A stretch of 64,000 bases of DNA, from contig NZ_AP025516.1 of NCBI RefSeq assembly GCF_023169885.1, forward strand, positions 3,327,501 to 3,391,500, in the 5' to 3' direction. The notes under the pieces were generated by a model. The model was given only the letters and a program-made list of their open reading frames with translations, had not been told where the DNA came from and made no database searches. Position numbers and translations under genes: made by a program. Shown here one piece after another: positions 45,723 to 54,022 of this stretch. Every line of letters begins with the position of its first letter. Within the stretch, counting starts at the first letter, position 1. This stretch comes from Desulfofustis limnaeus (GTDB lineage: Bacteria; Desulfobacterota; Desulfobulbia; Desulfobulbales; Desulfocapsaceae).

Positions 45723-46139
45723 TTAATCCGTTTCCTGTTTGATAACGATCCGCAGGTGCTCATTGAGTTGGGTCAACTGCTGCACCAGGGCCGCCTGTTT
45801 GGCCTCCGATACCTGCACCGCCACCGATAGCCGGCTCACCTGGTTGGCAATCTCAGAAATCCTCTGCTCGAGCAACTGGTCACGATTGATGGCAGATCGA
45901 TCAGTGTCCCGGGTGTAGACGAATGATCCGGCGATGACGATGCCGATAAAGGTCAGCACCCCGATCGTACGGTTCATCGCCGTCAACAACTTCGGGATGC
46001 TCTTCACCAACTCGTTCATGTTCTTGCGCCGCTCCACCTCAACGTTGTGAAACGCACAGACTCCGGTTTTTTCGATATCGCAGGATAATCGCTCCATCTC
46101 GCAGGAGCGTGGTCCTGCTCCCGTCACCCGTTCAGCCAT
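45723..46139 (-). CDS. Phage single-pass membrane protein with coiled coil (XhlA/holin-accessory-like)
   Basis: 138 residues from ATG 46139 (GGAGGCGGTG ahead). A hydrophobic helix (about residues 58-76, IGVLTFIGIVIAGSFVYT) separates a Cys-containing N-terminus from a heptad-rich C-terminus (LLEQRISEIANQVSRLSVAVQV, cited by ends). This layout is seen in hemolysin XhlA-type and spanin-like lysis proteins. Topology would place the coiled coil in the periplasm. The exact role is not certain. Confidence 0.5.
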   Translation of the reverse strand: MAERVTGAGPRSCEMERLSCDIEKTGVCAFHNVEVERRKNMNELVKSIPKLLTAMNRTIGVLTFIGIVIAGSFVYTRDTDRSAINRDQLLEQRISEIANQVSRLSVAVQVSEAKQAALVQQLTQLNEHLRIVIKQETD

Positions 46140-46183
46140 CACCGCCTCCATCGCTTAGAATAAGCCGGGATCCATGAGCGCGA

Positions 46184-46855
46184 TTAGAACAAGCCGCCGT
46201 CCTTCTCGACCGGGCTATCGGTCCAGGTTTGATGGGTCTCCCGACTAGCGTCATGGTTGTACTCGTACGGCCGCGACGCATCGAGACTCAAGCCCGAAGC
46301 GTGACCGGTGCTGTTGGCCTCGATGGTCGAATAATCGCCCAGCCAGAAGTGCGCCCGACTGCCGTCACCGGTGCCCAATTCCGAATCGAAGATCAGATTG
46401 TTGCCGTCGCCCTCGACGATCAGATCCGGAGAGCCGGTGCGCTTGCCCCGGTCGTCACCCTCCACCCGGTCCCAGACCTCCAGACCCAGCCGCAGATACT
46501 CGGGCAGCGATCGGTCAAACACGTCGGCCATGGTGCGCGGGGCCTGACTATGCCCGAGCCGGTCGATATAGCCGGCGATCAGCATGCCGCCGAGCGCCTG
46601 CGAGGTCGCCGAATCGTAGTCGATAGACTGGTGCAACCGGACCAGGGCCTCGGCCCGCTTGTTGATCGATTCGTAATGGTTTGCCAGGTTTTCCGACTCG
46701 GCAAACGTGCCCTGTTCGGTCACCGAGGTCACCCGGCCTGGGTCGGCCTTGTCATCATAGTGATAGGTAACCGACTTGCCACCGACACACCCCGCCACCA
46801 GCAGCGACACCACCGGCACCAGCAGCACCCACAACAGCGCACCCAACCGTTTCAT
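46184..46855 (-). CDS. Phage-encoded lipoprotein
   Basis: 223 residues from ATG 46855 (GGGAGGTGAG ahead). The signal peptide ends in the lipobox LLVAGC (Cys about 23), and the mature protein has VTYHYDDKADPG, then a helical segment and an Asp/Gly/Ser-rich C-terminus. Lipoproteins in late operons can be spanins, superinfection-exclusion factors or moron products. No family was recognised. The start overlaps the upstream stop region. Confidence 0.6.
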   Translation of the reverse strand: MKRLGALLWVLLVPVVSLLVAGCVGGKSVTYHYDDKADPGRVTSVTEQGTFAESENLANHYESINKRAEALVRLHQSIDYDSATSQALGGMLIAGYIDRLGHSQAPRTMADVFDRSLPEYLRLGLEVWDRVEGDDRGKRTGSPDLIVEGDGNNLIFDSELGTGDGSRAHFWLGDYSTIEANSTGHASGLSLDASRPYEYNHDASRETHQTWTDSPVEKDGGLF

Positions 46856-47286
46856 CACTCACCTCCCGGCACGTCCACGCGCCTGAAAACCAGATCGATC
46901 ACCGCCGTACCGCTGATCCGCACCTCACTGCCCGCCGGCAGGTCATAAGCCGGGCAGAGCGGATAAGCGCGGCTGTACGGCCCGTTGACGCCGTCAGCCC
47001 CGAACAGGGCCGCCATGAAATAGCTGTCGCAGCGCAGCGGATCCGGATCCGGCAGCTCGACGAAAAACGACCGCTGATCCGGCCCAATGTCGGCCACCAC
47101 CGTCACCCGCTCATCACCGGCCAGCCGGTACAGGGCGAACCCGGCCGGCGGCGCCTCCGGATCGGCCGCATAGGAAAACGACACCTCATACTGCGCCGCC
47201 CAGCCGTCGGCCGCCCACAGCAGCGAGCACACCACCCCGAACAGCACCCCGACCACCACCAGCCCCACCTTCAGCATCCGCTCCAT
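46855..47286 (-). CDS. Exported phage protein with fibronectin-like fold
   Basis: 143 residues. Signal peptide: MLKVGLVVVGVLFGVVC, cleavage probably after WAA. The mature part has alternating beta-type sequence (EVSFSYAADPEAPPAGFALYRL, cited by ends; VVADIGPDQRSFFVEL; YFMAALFGADGVNGPYS), like an Fn3 domain with a Tyr/Trp-type core. It lies between the lipoprotein gene and a small hypothetical gene. It may modify the cell surface during infection or lysogeny. Start codon 47286 overlaps the upstream stop. Confidence 0.55.
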   Translation of the reverse strand: MERMLKVGLVVVGVLFGVVCSLLWAADGWAAQYEVSFSYAADPEAPPAGFALYRLAGDERVTVVADIGPDQRSFFVELPDPDPLRCDSYFMAALFGADGVNGPYSRAYPLCPAYDLPAGSEVRISGTAVIDLVFRRVDVPGGE

Positions 47287-47287
47287 C

Positions 47288-47524
47288 TCACACCTCAATC
47301 GTCTTGATGGTACCCACCAGCGCCGAGCCGTCGACAATCCGCCCGCCGGCCACCGTCACCCCTTGGCCCGGCCGCCAGAACCCGTCCGCCGCCACCTCGT
47401 GGACGCCGCCGAACACATCCTGCACCAGGTAGCGGCCGGCCCCGGTCTTGCGCCGCACCGTGCCGGGCCAGCTGGCCGGCCCCGGGGCGGAGAACAGCCG
47501 CCGCAACGCCTCGTTAGCCTTCAT
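47288..47524 (-). CDS. Phage hypothetical protein with short barrel-like sequence
   Basis: 78 residues: a basic N-terminal helix (MKANEALRRLF) and a beta-rich remainder (RYLVQDVFGGVHEVAADG, WRPGQGVTVAGGRIV). The C-terminal strands look like a small OB- or SH3-type barrel. It overlaps the previous gene by 11 bases and could be a tail-tip accessory. Not recognised. Confidence 0.5.
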   Translation of the reverse strand: MKANEALRRLFSAPGPASWPGTVRRKTGAGRYLVQDVFGGVHEVAADGFWRPGQGVTVAGGRIVDGSALVGTIKTIEV

Positions 47525-47828
47525 CCTCGGTCTCCATGGTCAGCATCGTGTCGATGGTGTAGGCGTCACCATCCAGCGTCACGGTGATCTCGTAGCCGGT
47601 CAGCAGCCCCGGCCGCGCCCCCTCGTCCAGCTCCAACAGCCCGTACGACCCCGGGGCGATCCACCCCACCAGCCCGCACACGGCGGTACTGATCAGCCGG
47701 TCCGAACAGGCGTGATCGATCTCGGCAATCCCCCGCGCCACCGCCACCTGCTCGGTGACGATCAGCGGATCACCAATCGGCGGACCCGGCTTGTCCCCCG
47801 GCGGCCGCGCCACCCGTACCGGCTGCAT
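47514..47828 (-). CDS. Phage tail-region hypothetical protein
   Basis: 104 residues from ATG 47828, whose A overlaps the previous stop (TGATG). Pro-rich start, then a mixed alpha/beta sequence with IDHACSDRLISTAVCGLVGW and GYEITVTLDGDAYTIDTML. The frame extends further upstream without conservation, and the overlap decides the start. Probably part of the distal tail; no family assigned. Confidence 0.55.
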   Translation of the reverse strand: MQPVRVARPPGDKPGPPIGDPLIVTEQVAVARGIAEIDHACSDRLISTAVCGLVGWIAPGSYGLLELDEGARPGLLTGYEITVTLDGDAYTIDTMLTMETEDEG

Positions 47829-48346
47829 CACGCCACCCCCATCAGCACCGCCACCCCTACCGGGAACCGCTGCTGCTCGTTGGTCAGCCCGCCGGTCTCG
47901 GCCGGCGGCGTCACCCGAAACAGCGTCACCCGAAACGAATAGCTGATATCCCCCACCGCCGGCACCGCCGCCGCGGTAAGCCGCCGCCCGTCCACCTGCA
48001 ACCGGCCGTCCCGCCCGTACCAGAGCGCCGACGGCCGCCCGAGCGGCACGTGGGACAACTCCACGCTCGTATCGGCAAAAGGAAAAAACGTCCACGCCAG
48101 GGTCCGGCTCCGGCTCTCCTGGCCAACCATCGACACGTTGCCGCCGGTGGCCCGCACCGAGACGATGCGCAGCCCCGGCTCATGGTGCACCCAGAAGTAA
48201 AACGGCTCCCGCGGCCCGAACTCGGTCTTGGCCGTGCCGTCCGCGTTGCGGTTGCGCACCTCGTCCAGCTCCGCCACGGCCAGCGCGGACCCAGCGACCA
48301 CCCCCTCACCGAAGCCGATAACGATCGAATCAAGCGGCCCGCTCAT
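47828..48346 (-). CDS. Phage tail-tip hypothetical protein
   Basis: 172 residues. ATG 48346 or 48349 follows GGAGGTGG. Beta-rich protein with GPREPFYFWVHHEPGLRIV, VELSHVPLGRPSALWY and VGDISYSFRVTLFRV segments. It overlaps the hub-like gene by 17 bases. It may be a distal tail or receptor-binding accessory; nothing specific is recognised. Confidence 0.55.
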   Translation of the reverse strand: MSGPLDSIVIGFGEGVVAGSALAVAELDEVRNRNADGTAKTEFGPREPFYFWVHHEPGLRIVSVRATGGNVSMVGQESRSRTLAWTFFPFADTSVELSHVPLGRPSALWYGRDGRLQVDGRRLTAAAVPAVGDISYSFRVTLFRVTPPAETGGLTNEQQRFPVGVAVLMGVA

Positions 48347-50408
48347 CATCCACCTCCCGGACAAACTGCACATCCTCCACCCGCCCGTTACGGGCCAGCC
48401 AGCGCCAGTAACGGGTCCGGTAGCGCACCAGGGCCAGCGAGGCCCCGGCCACCTCGGCCTGCACCGTGCCGTCCTCGCTGTAGATCAGCGCCCCCAGCTG
48501 CCGCTGCCGCCAGTCCACCGACACCAGCCCGTAACAGGGCTTGCTCAGCCGGCCGACGCCGCCGAACAGCTCCACCTGCTCCTCGACGATCTCCTCCACC
48601 TCGCCCATCGGCTCCACGCTCACCCAGTCCCCGCCGCTGCTGGACAGGGCGAAGCGGCGGCCGTCCACCCGCGGCACGTCATAGCCGCGGATCTCCTTGA
48701 GCGCCCCGGACAGGTCGTTATACTCCAGCCAGGCGTTACGGCTGGAGTCCAGCAGGTTGGAGACGGTGAAGCAGTTGTAGCCGGGCCGCTCGTCGCCCTC
48801 GTCGTCGTGCGAGAACAGGTCATACAGGTCGGAGATAATGAACTCCGGCTCCGCCTCACCCCAGCGGTTGACGCTCACCGGATAGGCGGGGATCACCCGC
48901 AGCGTCCCGTCCGGCGCACTCTGCTTGATGCCCCCGGCGGCCCGGGCCAGCTTGTCGATCACCGCCAGCGGCGTCTCGTTGGTGGCGAACAGCGTATCCG
49001 CCGGCACCCGCCAATCGACGATCTCCCAGCTCACGCTCACCCCGTACGGCGCGGCCAGCTCGGCGGCGATCGCCGAGGCCCACCCCGGCTCGAACTCGCG
49101 GACCAGCACCTCCCGATCGAGCAGCACCGCCGGCGAGGCGGCCGTGATCACCCAGGTGTCCGCCGCCTCGGTGGTCCGGGCCCGGCGCGGCTTGCGCGTC
49201 ACCACCAGGGAGTACACGTCGTCGCCGATCCTCACTTCCATCGCCGCCCACTTCGCGGCCAGCAGCGCATCGGCCTGGCGGGCCGTCGACACCTCGGCCT
49301 CGATCACGTCCTGCTCCCGCAGCGCCGACACGTTGATCACCCGCACCCCGGCCAGCAGCACCCCGCCGATCCGCACCGTGTGCGCCGGCCGCTGCGTCAC
49401 CGAACCGCCCCCGGCCACGGCGTAGAGGTGCGCAAACGCCTTGCGGAACCGGTCGAACTCCATCAGCTCGTAGCCATGCGGCAACTCGAAGCGGAACCCG
49501 GCCCCGGCGATCATATACGACAGCTCCTGCACCAGCCGCAGCCCGGCCCGGATATCATAGCCGCGCTCCGCCTCCACGGTGAAGCGGGCCAGGTCGTGAT
49601 AGAGCCGGTCGAACACCTTGCGCAGCTGCGGCGCGTTGGTGTAGTTGCGGGGAAAGGCCCGCCGGAAGGTGGGCAGGGAGCGGTAATGCAAGGCATGCTC
49701 AAGGCACATGCGCAGGCCGTAGAGATGGTCCTGAACATGAACGAACCGCTCGGTGAGATGATAATAGAGAGGCTGGTCGACAAGAAACCGTTCCGTCAGG
49801 TGATAGAAATACTGGTTCTCGGAGAGAAACCGCCCTAAACTCCCATACTCCAGGTCGTGAACCAGACGAAATCGGACCCCACTCGGCGGCACGTAATCCA
49901 GGTCGATCTGCACCTCGATGTGGCGCACGTTAATATTTTTGGAGGAATTGTAGTTGTTGGCGAACCTGAAAACGATGTAACGATATGCCGTCGTCGTGGA
50001 GATCAGGAAATACTGCGGATCGGAGACGTCGGAGCCCACGTGCCGGGCCGCAGTGAACGATCCCAGCAGGGAGAGGGAGTCGGTGTTGGCATAGGCCGTG
50101 TTGGCGAACGCCGTTGCATTGTTGGTGCCGTACACCTCGAAATCCTTTACTCCCGTATCCGTATAGCTTCCCCCGTTATGGCCGTTCTCAAGATAAATAC
50201 GGGCCGGGATAACCGCCTCGCCCAAATCGAGGGTCAACTTCTGGTTGGTACTGGCGTTCGCTTTCCATGTAGTGCCTGTTTGCGAACCGATCAGTGACAG
50301 AGCTGGATTAACACCGTTATGCGCTGGCCAATCACTGCTTGAGATCGAGGTCGCTTTAACATAGGTCGTGTTGTACGCCGGCGGATAAACCCCCTGATAG
50401 GTAGCCAT
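48330..50408 (-). CDS. Phage tail hub-like protein with N-terminal F5/8 type C (discoidin) domain
   Basis: 692 residues. Residues 1-168 look like a discoidin/F5-8 C carbohydrate-binding jelly roll (ALSLIGSQTGTTWKANAST, LTLDLGEAV, FEVYGTNN, YRYIVFRFANN). Residues about 180-250 contain two near-identical YHLTERF units. The C-terminal 430 residues have a GpD/gp27-type hub look (VRIGGVLLAGVRVINVSAL, YGVSVSWEIVDWRVP, ETPLAVIDKLARAAGG). It probably sits at the tail tip and contacts host glycans. The TGATG junction couples it to the gene before. Confidence 0.62.
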   Translation of the reverse strand: MATYQGVYPPAYNTTYVKATSISSSDWPAHNGVNPALSLIGSQTGTTWKANASTNQKLTLDLGEAVIPARIYLENGHNGGSYTDTGVKDFEVYGTNNATAFANTAYANTDSLSLLGSFTAARHVGSDVSDPQYFLISTTTAYRYIVFRFANNYNSSKNINVRHIEVQIDLDYVPPSGVRFRLVHDLEYGSLGRFLSENQYFYHLTERFLVDQPLYYHLTERFVHVQDHLYGLRMCLEHALHYRSLPTFRRAFPRNYTNAPQLRKVFDRLYHDLARFTVEAERGYDIRAGLRLVQELSYMIAGAGFRFELPHGYELMEFDRFRKAFAHLYAVAGGGSVTQRPAHTVRIGGVLLAGVRVINVSALREQDVIEAEVSTARQADALLAAKWAAMEVRIGDDVYSLVVTRKPRRARTTEAADTWVITAASPAVLLDREVLVREFEPGWASAIAAELAAPYGVSVSWEIVDWRVPADTLFATNETPLAVIDKLARAAGGIKQSAPDGTLRVIPAYPVSVNRWGEAEPEFIISDLYDLFSHDDEGDERPGYNCFTVSNLLDSSRNAWLEYNDLSGALKEIRGYDVPRVDGRRFALSSSGGDWVSVEPMGEVEEIVEEQVELFGGVGRLSKPCYGLVSVDWRQRQLGALIYSEDGTVQAEVAGASLALVRYRTRYWRWLARNGRVEDVQFVREVDDERAA

Positions 50409-50704
50409 CAGCGCACCCCCTCGTATACCGAAAACCGGCAGGCCGGGCAGATCAAAACAGGCTCACGCACGCCTTTCGGCGGTACCATCACAAACCGACC
50501 GCAGGAAGGGCACAGTCGCTCCTTCCCTGTTTCTGCCGCCACTTCCCGCACCGCCAGCGATGGATCGGGAAACACCAGATCCACCTGCGCCAGCGCCTCG
50601 TCTGCCGATACCTCTTTGCGCTTCATATCCGCCAGCAATGACCGGAAGTTCTGCAGGTCTCTCAGGGCGTACGCCGCCAATTTCAGTCGTCTTCTGTTAC
50701 TCAT
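50408..50704 (-). CDS. Phage zinc-ribbon protein
   Basis: 98 residues from ATG 50704. A basic helical N-terminus (NRRRLKLAAYALRDLQNF) precedes CPSC...CPAC, two pairs 17 residues apart, forming a zinc ribbon. It overlaps both neighbours by 1-4 bases. It lies between tail-tip genes, where small zinc-ribbon proteins are not a standard component. Function unknown. Confidence 0.6.
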   Translation of the reverse strand: MSNRRRLKLAAYALRDLQNFRSLLADMKRKEVSADEALAQVDLVFPDPSLAVREVAAETGKERLCPSCGRFVMVPPKGVREPVLICPACRFSVYEGVR

Positions 50705-51675
50705 GGGCACCTATACCGGCAATCGCCGCACTGCGCGCCGTCCTCCGGACCGTTTGGCAGATACGCTGACGGTATTTTGTTTTTTGGGATGTCAAGCGAG
50801 TCCAGAAAATCAAGCAAGGCGATCGATGTCTCATCGGCGCAAACACTGGAACTCCACGTGCCGCCGTAATTAAGCCACCAATGGTTAACCGTATCCCACC
50901 GGTGGGCCCAAAAACCGACGTGGTCGTAGTACCACACCGGCGGGCTGTTCGGCTCTTTGCCGGTACTGATGATATTGCAGTTGGACAGCTTCCAGTGCGC
51001 GCACCCGCCCACCGTATAGCGCAACGGCCCACGCCCCTCGTAATAGTAGGCCCAACAATCGCCGTACCACTCGCCCTCGGTGCTGCGTACCTGATGCGAG
51101 GCCACCGAGCAACCGTCATCAAGCGTGATCGGTGCCGCCCCGCAGGCAAACTCGTGGGCGTACACGGTGAACCCCTGATGCGGACCGTCAACCCAGCCGT
51201 CGCGCTGGTTGTAGCCGTCGAGCGTAAATCCGTTGCCGCGCAGCTTGACCAGCACCGGGAACCGCCCCCCGGTGAAATAGACGTTGCCGTGCTCACCAGG
51301 GGCCAGCACGGAGACCGACCGCTCGGTGTCGATGGCCAACGGCTCCACCTCGTCGCAGCAGTTCAGCCGCCCCTCCCACGTCTCCTCCTTCACCCCGCAA
51401 TCGCCCTGCGGCCCGACCGCATGCAGCTCGACCCCGAGGAACTTCTTGCCGTACTGCTGCTCGTACTCGGCGGCCAGCGCATCGGGATCGAAATCCCACT
51501 CCTCCTGGTCGCGGGAGATAAACCGGCTCACCTTGCCGACATCGGCACACTCGTCCACCGAGACTTCCTCGCAGCACTGGTCGATCTGCTCCTCCTCGGT
51601 GAATTTTTCCGAATCGGCCAGCGGCTCGTATTCCACCTCGGTGGCTACTATGATTCGTTTGACTGGTTCGGACAT
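50701..51675 (-). CDS. Cys-rich phage structural protein of unknown family
   Basis: 324 residues with about 17 cysteines, several as CC pairs (DQCCEE, LNCCDE) and a C-terminal CGDCRYRC. An acidic N-terminus is followed by an aromatic-rich beta region (WYYDHVGFWAHRWDTVNHWW) that looks like a carbohydrate-binding or adhesin surface. Such Cys density is unusual for a cytoplasmically assembled virion protein unless metal-bound. Situated between tail genes; probably tail tip. Confidence 0.55.
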   Translation of the reverse strand: MSEPVKRIIVATEVEYEPLADSEKFTEEEQIDQCCEEVSVDECADVGKVSRFISRDQEEWDFDPDALAAEYEQQYGKKFLGVELHAVGPQGDCGVKEETWEGRLNCCDEVEPLAIDTERSVSVLAPGEHGNVYFTGGRFPVLVKLRGNGFTLDGYNQRDGWVDGPHQGFTVYAHEFACGAAPITLDDGCSVASHQVRSTEGEWYGDCWAYYYEGRGPLRYTVGGCAHWKLSNCNIISTGKEPNSPPVWYYDHVGFWAHRWDTVNHWWLNYGGTWSSSVCADETSIALLDFLDSLDIPKNKIPSAYLPNGPEDGAQCGDCRYRCP

Positions 51676-52619
51676 GGCACCCTGATCAGGTTCTCACTGG
51701 TCTTCTTGCCGGTACACTTATGGTATTTGACCTTCAGCTTGTAGCACTCCGGCTCCGGCTCGTCGTCGTCATCGTCGTCACCGCCGCCGCCACCCTTGCA
51801 ATTCCCTTCCAGATCCGGTGTCTCGACCGCCAGCTCCTCGATGCCTCCGGCATACACCCCGTAAACGGTCGCCGCATAGACGGTGTCCTGGTCATCCTCG
51901 TCGTAGGACTCGGTGCACACCGCCACCCCGTAGCCGCTGCCATCGTCCGACGAGCCGCCGCCGGTGCCCTCGCCGCCTTCACCGGCATAGCTGCCCACCG
52001 AATCGCCGCTGACCGTGCGCGGCGAAATGGCCAGAAACCACACGTCATACTCGACCACGAAGATCACCCGCAGCGTCCCGGTCACCGGCCGGCCCCAGGA
52101 GAGCACCCAGGTCTCGGTGTCCGCCTGGATCTGCGGCCGGGGATAGATAACCGCCCCCAGCTCGTCGTAGACGTTGCCCTCCCACTGCGCGCAGACGATG
52201 CGCACCACGTTCTCCCCGGTGATCGACGCCGAGGCCTCGCCGCGGATCGCCAGCTGCTCCGTCTTCTGGTCGTCGGCCGACTGGGCATGGTCATGCTGCC
52301 ACCGCCCCCTGGTCGCATCGAGCCGGTAGGGCAGATCGGGCGCCGATTTATGCACCCGGATCTCGGCAACGAACTCGCCCTCCTCGTTGCAGTAGGAGCG
52401 CCACTCCTCGTAATAGGCCATCATCTGAGCCCAGGAGGCGGCCTCGGTTGCCCCGTATTTCGCCCGGTACCAGTCGCCGAAGTTCATCCCTGAAGCGGGC
52501 CCCTCGAGCGGCGCCTGCTCCAGCCGCAGCCAGCTGCCGTCCTCGGGCCCCGGCTGCGTACCGGGCCCCAGCCCCACCTCCGGCGCCCGGTAGACGGCAA
52601 GCAGGGACGGATTACTCAT
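51648..52619 (-). CDS. Phage tail-region protein with Gly/Asp-rich low-complexity segments
   Basis: 323 residues. The N-terminal 200 residues are mixed alpha/beta (NFGDWYRAKYGATEAASW, WVLSWGRPVTGTLRVIFVV). The C-terminal third has two flexible stretches, GEGGEGTGGGSSDDGSG and GGGGGDDDDDDEPEPE, before a basic Cys-containing end. The acidic run may bind cations. It overlaps the next gene by 28 bases. Not recognised. Confidence 0.55.
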   Translation of the reverse strand: MSNPSLLAVYRAPEVGLGPGTQPGPEDGSWLRLEQAPLEGPASGMNFGDWYRAKYGATEAASWAQMMAYYEEWRSYCNEEGEFVAEIRVHKSAPDLPYRLDATRGRWQHDHAQSADDQKTEQLAIRGEASASITGENVVRIVCAQWEGNVYDELGAVIYPRPQIQADTETWVLSWGRPVTGTLRVIFVVEYDVWFLAISPRTVSGDSVGSYAGEGGEGTGGGSSDDGSGYGVAVCTESYDEDDQDTVYAATVYGVYAGGIEELAVETPDLEGNCKGGGGGDDDDDDEPEPECYKLKVKYHKCTGKKTSENLIRVPCPNQSNES

Positions 52620-53628
52620 CGAGCCCCTCGCCGTCCACCACCAGCTTGATCACGTTGCTCGGCAGCGTCGCGCAGCCGGGCGGCACCCGCCGGCAGGTCC
52701 ACAGCGGCACCATGGCCGGGTGGGTCGGCATCGTCAGCGTGTCATCCTGGACCCAGGTCCCGGTCCAGAAACCGGGTTCGATGGTGAACAACGGCTTGGA
52801 GAAGAAGCTGTTCATCGGCACGAAATTCGCGGCGATGTTGCCCGAGCCCACCGACGCCCCGGCCGCCGTGCGGCAGGTGAAGTTGCCGGCGTTGTCGTCG
52901 AAGGTGAAGGTAAACGTCTCCTCGGGCGTACCGATGTTATCGAGGATCGGCGGATAGCCGCCGTCGTCGAACGCCCCCGCCGCCGAGATCGTGGTGATCG
53001 TGCCCAGCGACGGCCGCACGTCATCCTCCGGCTGGTAGATCGACATGAACCGGGCCCCGGCCGCCACCGTGTAGCCGTTCACCAGCGGCTCGGCGAGGTT
53101 GATCGTCACATCGTTGCCGGCCACCGAGGTGGAACTCACCGTCACGAACTCCTCGTTGCCGGCCACGTCGGTCGGGTTGGCCTTGTCGGTGATCCGCCCC
53201 GGCCCGTTGGGGAAGATGAAGTGGTTGCCGCTGGCCAGCTCGGCGTCCTCAACCGTCACCACAAAGGAACTGGCTCCGGCGAGCACATCGGTCTTCAGGT
53301 AGGCGCAGCCGTATTTCTGCGCCGCGTCCACCAGGTCGCCCTGGGTGTCGGTCATCGTCCCGGCCTGGAAAAAGGCCCAGTCCTCGCCCGGCGTCGGCTT
53401 GTCCAGCCAGAACATGGGCGAGATGAACAGTTCGTCGGCGTCGTTGGCGTTCTTGAAGAACTCCTTGCGCCACTTGCGCGATCCGGCCGTCCGCTCGGCC
53501 CGCGGCACGTGCGGCCAGAGGCCGCCCACCTCGCCCGGCGGCACCACCGTGTTGCTCGGCTTGCCGCCGTTGGACGCATCGTCGGAAACGGTGGCGGATC
53601 GGTAGAACAGCAGGTCGGTCAGCAGCAT
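52612..53628 (-). CDS. Phage tail-tip structural protein
   Basis: 338 residues from ATG 53628 (GAGGAG ahead; the longer open frame is a GC artefact). Beta-rich with FYRSATVSDDASNGG at the start, a central Ig-like strand pattern (NEEFVTVSSTSVAGNDVTINL, cited by ends) and TTISAAGAFDD, then a CRRVPPGCATLPS C-terminus. Related-looking proteins sit after the tape measure as distal tail components. The family is not recognised. Confidence 0.58.
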   Translation of the reverse strand: MLLTDLLFYRSATVSDDASNGGKPSNTVVPPGEVGGLWPHVPRAERTAGSRKWRKEFFKNANDADELFISPMFWLDKPTPGEDWAFFQAGTMTDTQGDLVDAAQKYGCAYLKTDVLAGASSFVVTVEDAELASGNHFIFPNGPGRITDKANPTDVAGNEEFVTVSSTSVAGNDVTINLAEPLVNGYTVAAGARFMSIYQPEDDVRPSLGTITTISAAGAFDDGGYPPILDNIGTPEETFTFTFDDNAGNFTCRTAAGASVGSGNIAANFVPMNSFFSKPLFTIEPGFWTGTWVQDDTLTMPTHPAMVPLWTCRRVPPGCATLPSNVIKLVVDGEGLDE

Positions 53629-53638
53629 GTCTTTCTCC

Positions 53639-54022
53639 TCAGCACTCCATAAGCGTAATCGTTCCGGTATAGGGATGGCCCGCCGGCGGGTCGGTGCGGT
53701 CGCCGACCGCCTCCACCGCCACGCCGTCCATCCGCACCACCACATCGGCCGTATAGCCGTGATAGGTGAAATTGAGCACCGTCCCGGCGTCGCGCCAAGC
53801 GCGGATCTGCTCCACCTGCTCCCGGGTGAAGCGGCCGATCAGCCGGCTGCCGTCGAGCCGCGCGGTCAGCGTGATCAGCCGGCCGGCCCCCTCGGGCGAG
53901 CGCTGGATGATCACCTGCCGCCCCAACGTCAGCCGCTCGGACCCCGAGGCCCGCGAGGCGCTCACGAAATCGGGCGCGATCAGGTTGCCATCCAGGGTCA
54001 GCCCGCCGAGCGTAATGGTCAT
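53639..54022 (-). CDS. Phage distal tail-like protein
   Basis: 127 residues, all-beta (MTITLGGLTLDGNLIAP, RLITLTARLDGS, GTVLNFTYHGYTADVVV). Size, fold type and position directly after the tape measure fit a distal tail (Dit/gpM-like) protein that starts the tail tip. Its ATG overlaps the tape measure stop by 4 bases. Confidence 0.55.
   Translation of the reverse strand: MTITLGGLTLDGNLIAPDFVSASRASGSERLTLGRQVIIQRSPEGAGRLITLTARLDGSRLIGRFTREQVEQIRAWRDAGTVLNFTYHGYTADVVVRMDGVAVEAVGDRTDPPAGHPYTGTITLMEC

Noticed and set aside
48228-49838. 536-codon plus-strand frame opposite the tail hub gene
   Set aside because: His/Pro/Arg-rich composition, no motifs, and antisense to a protein with recognisable domains.
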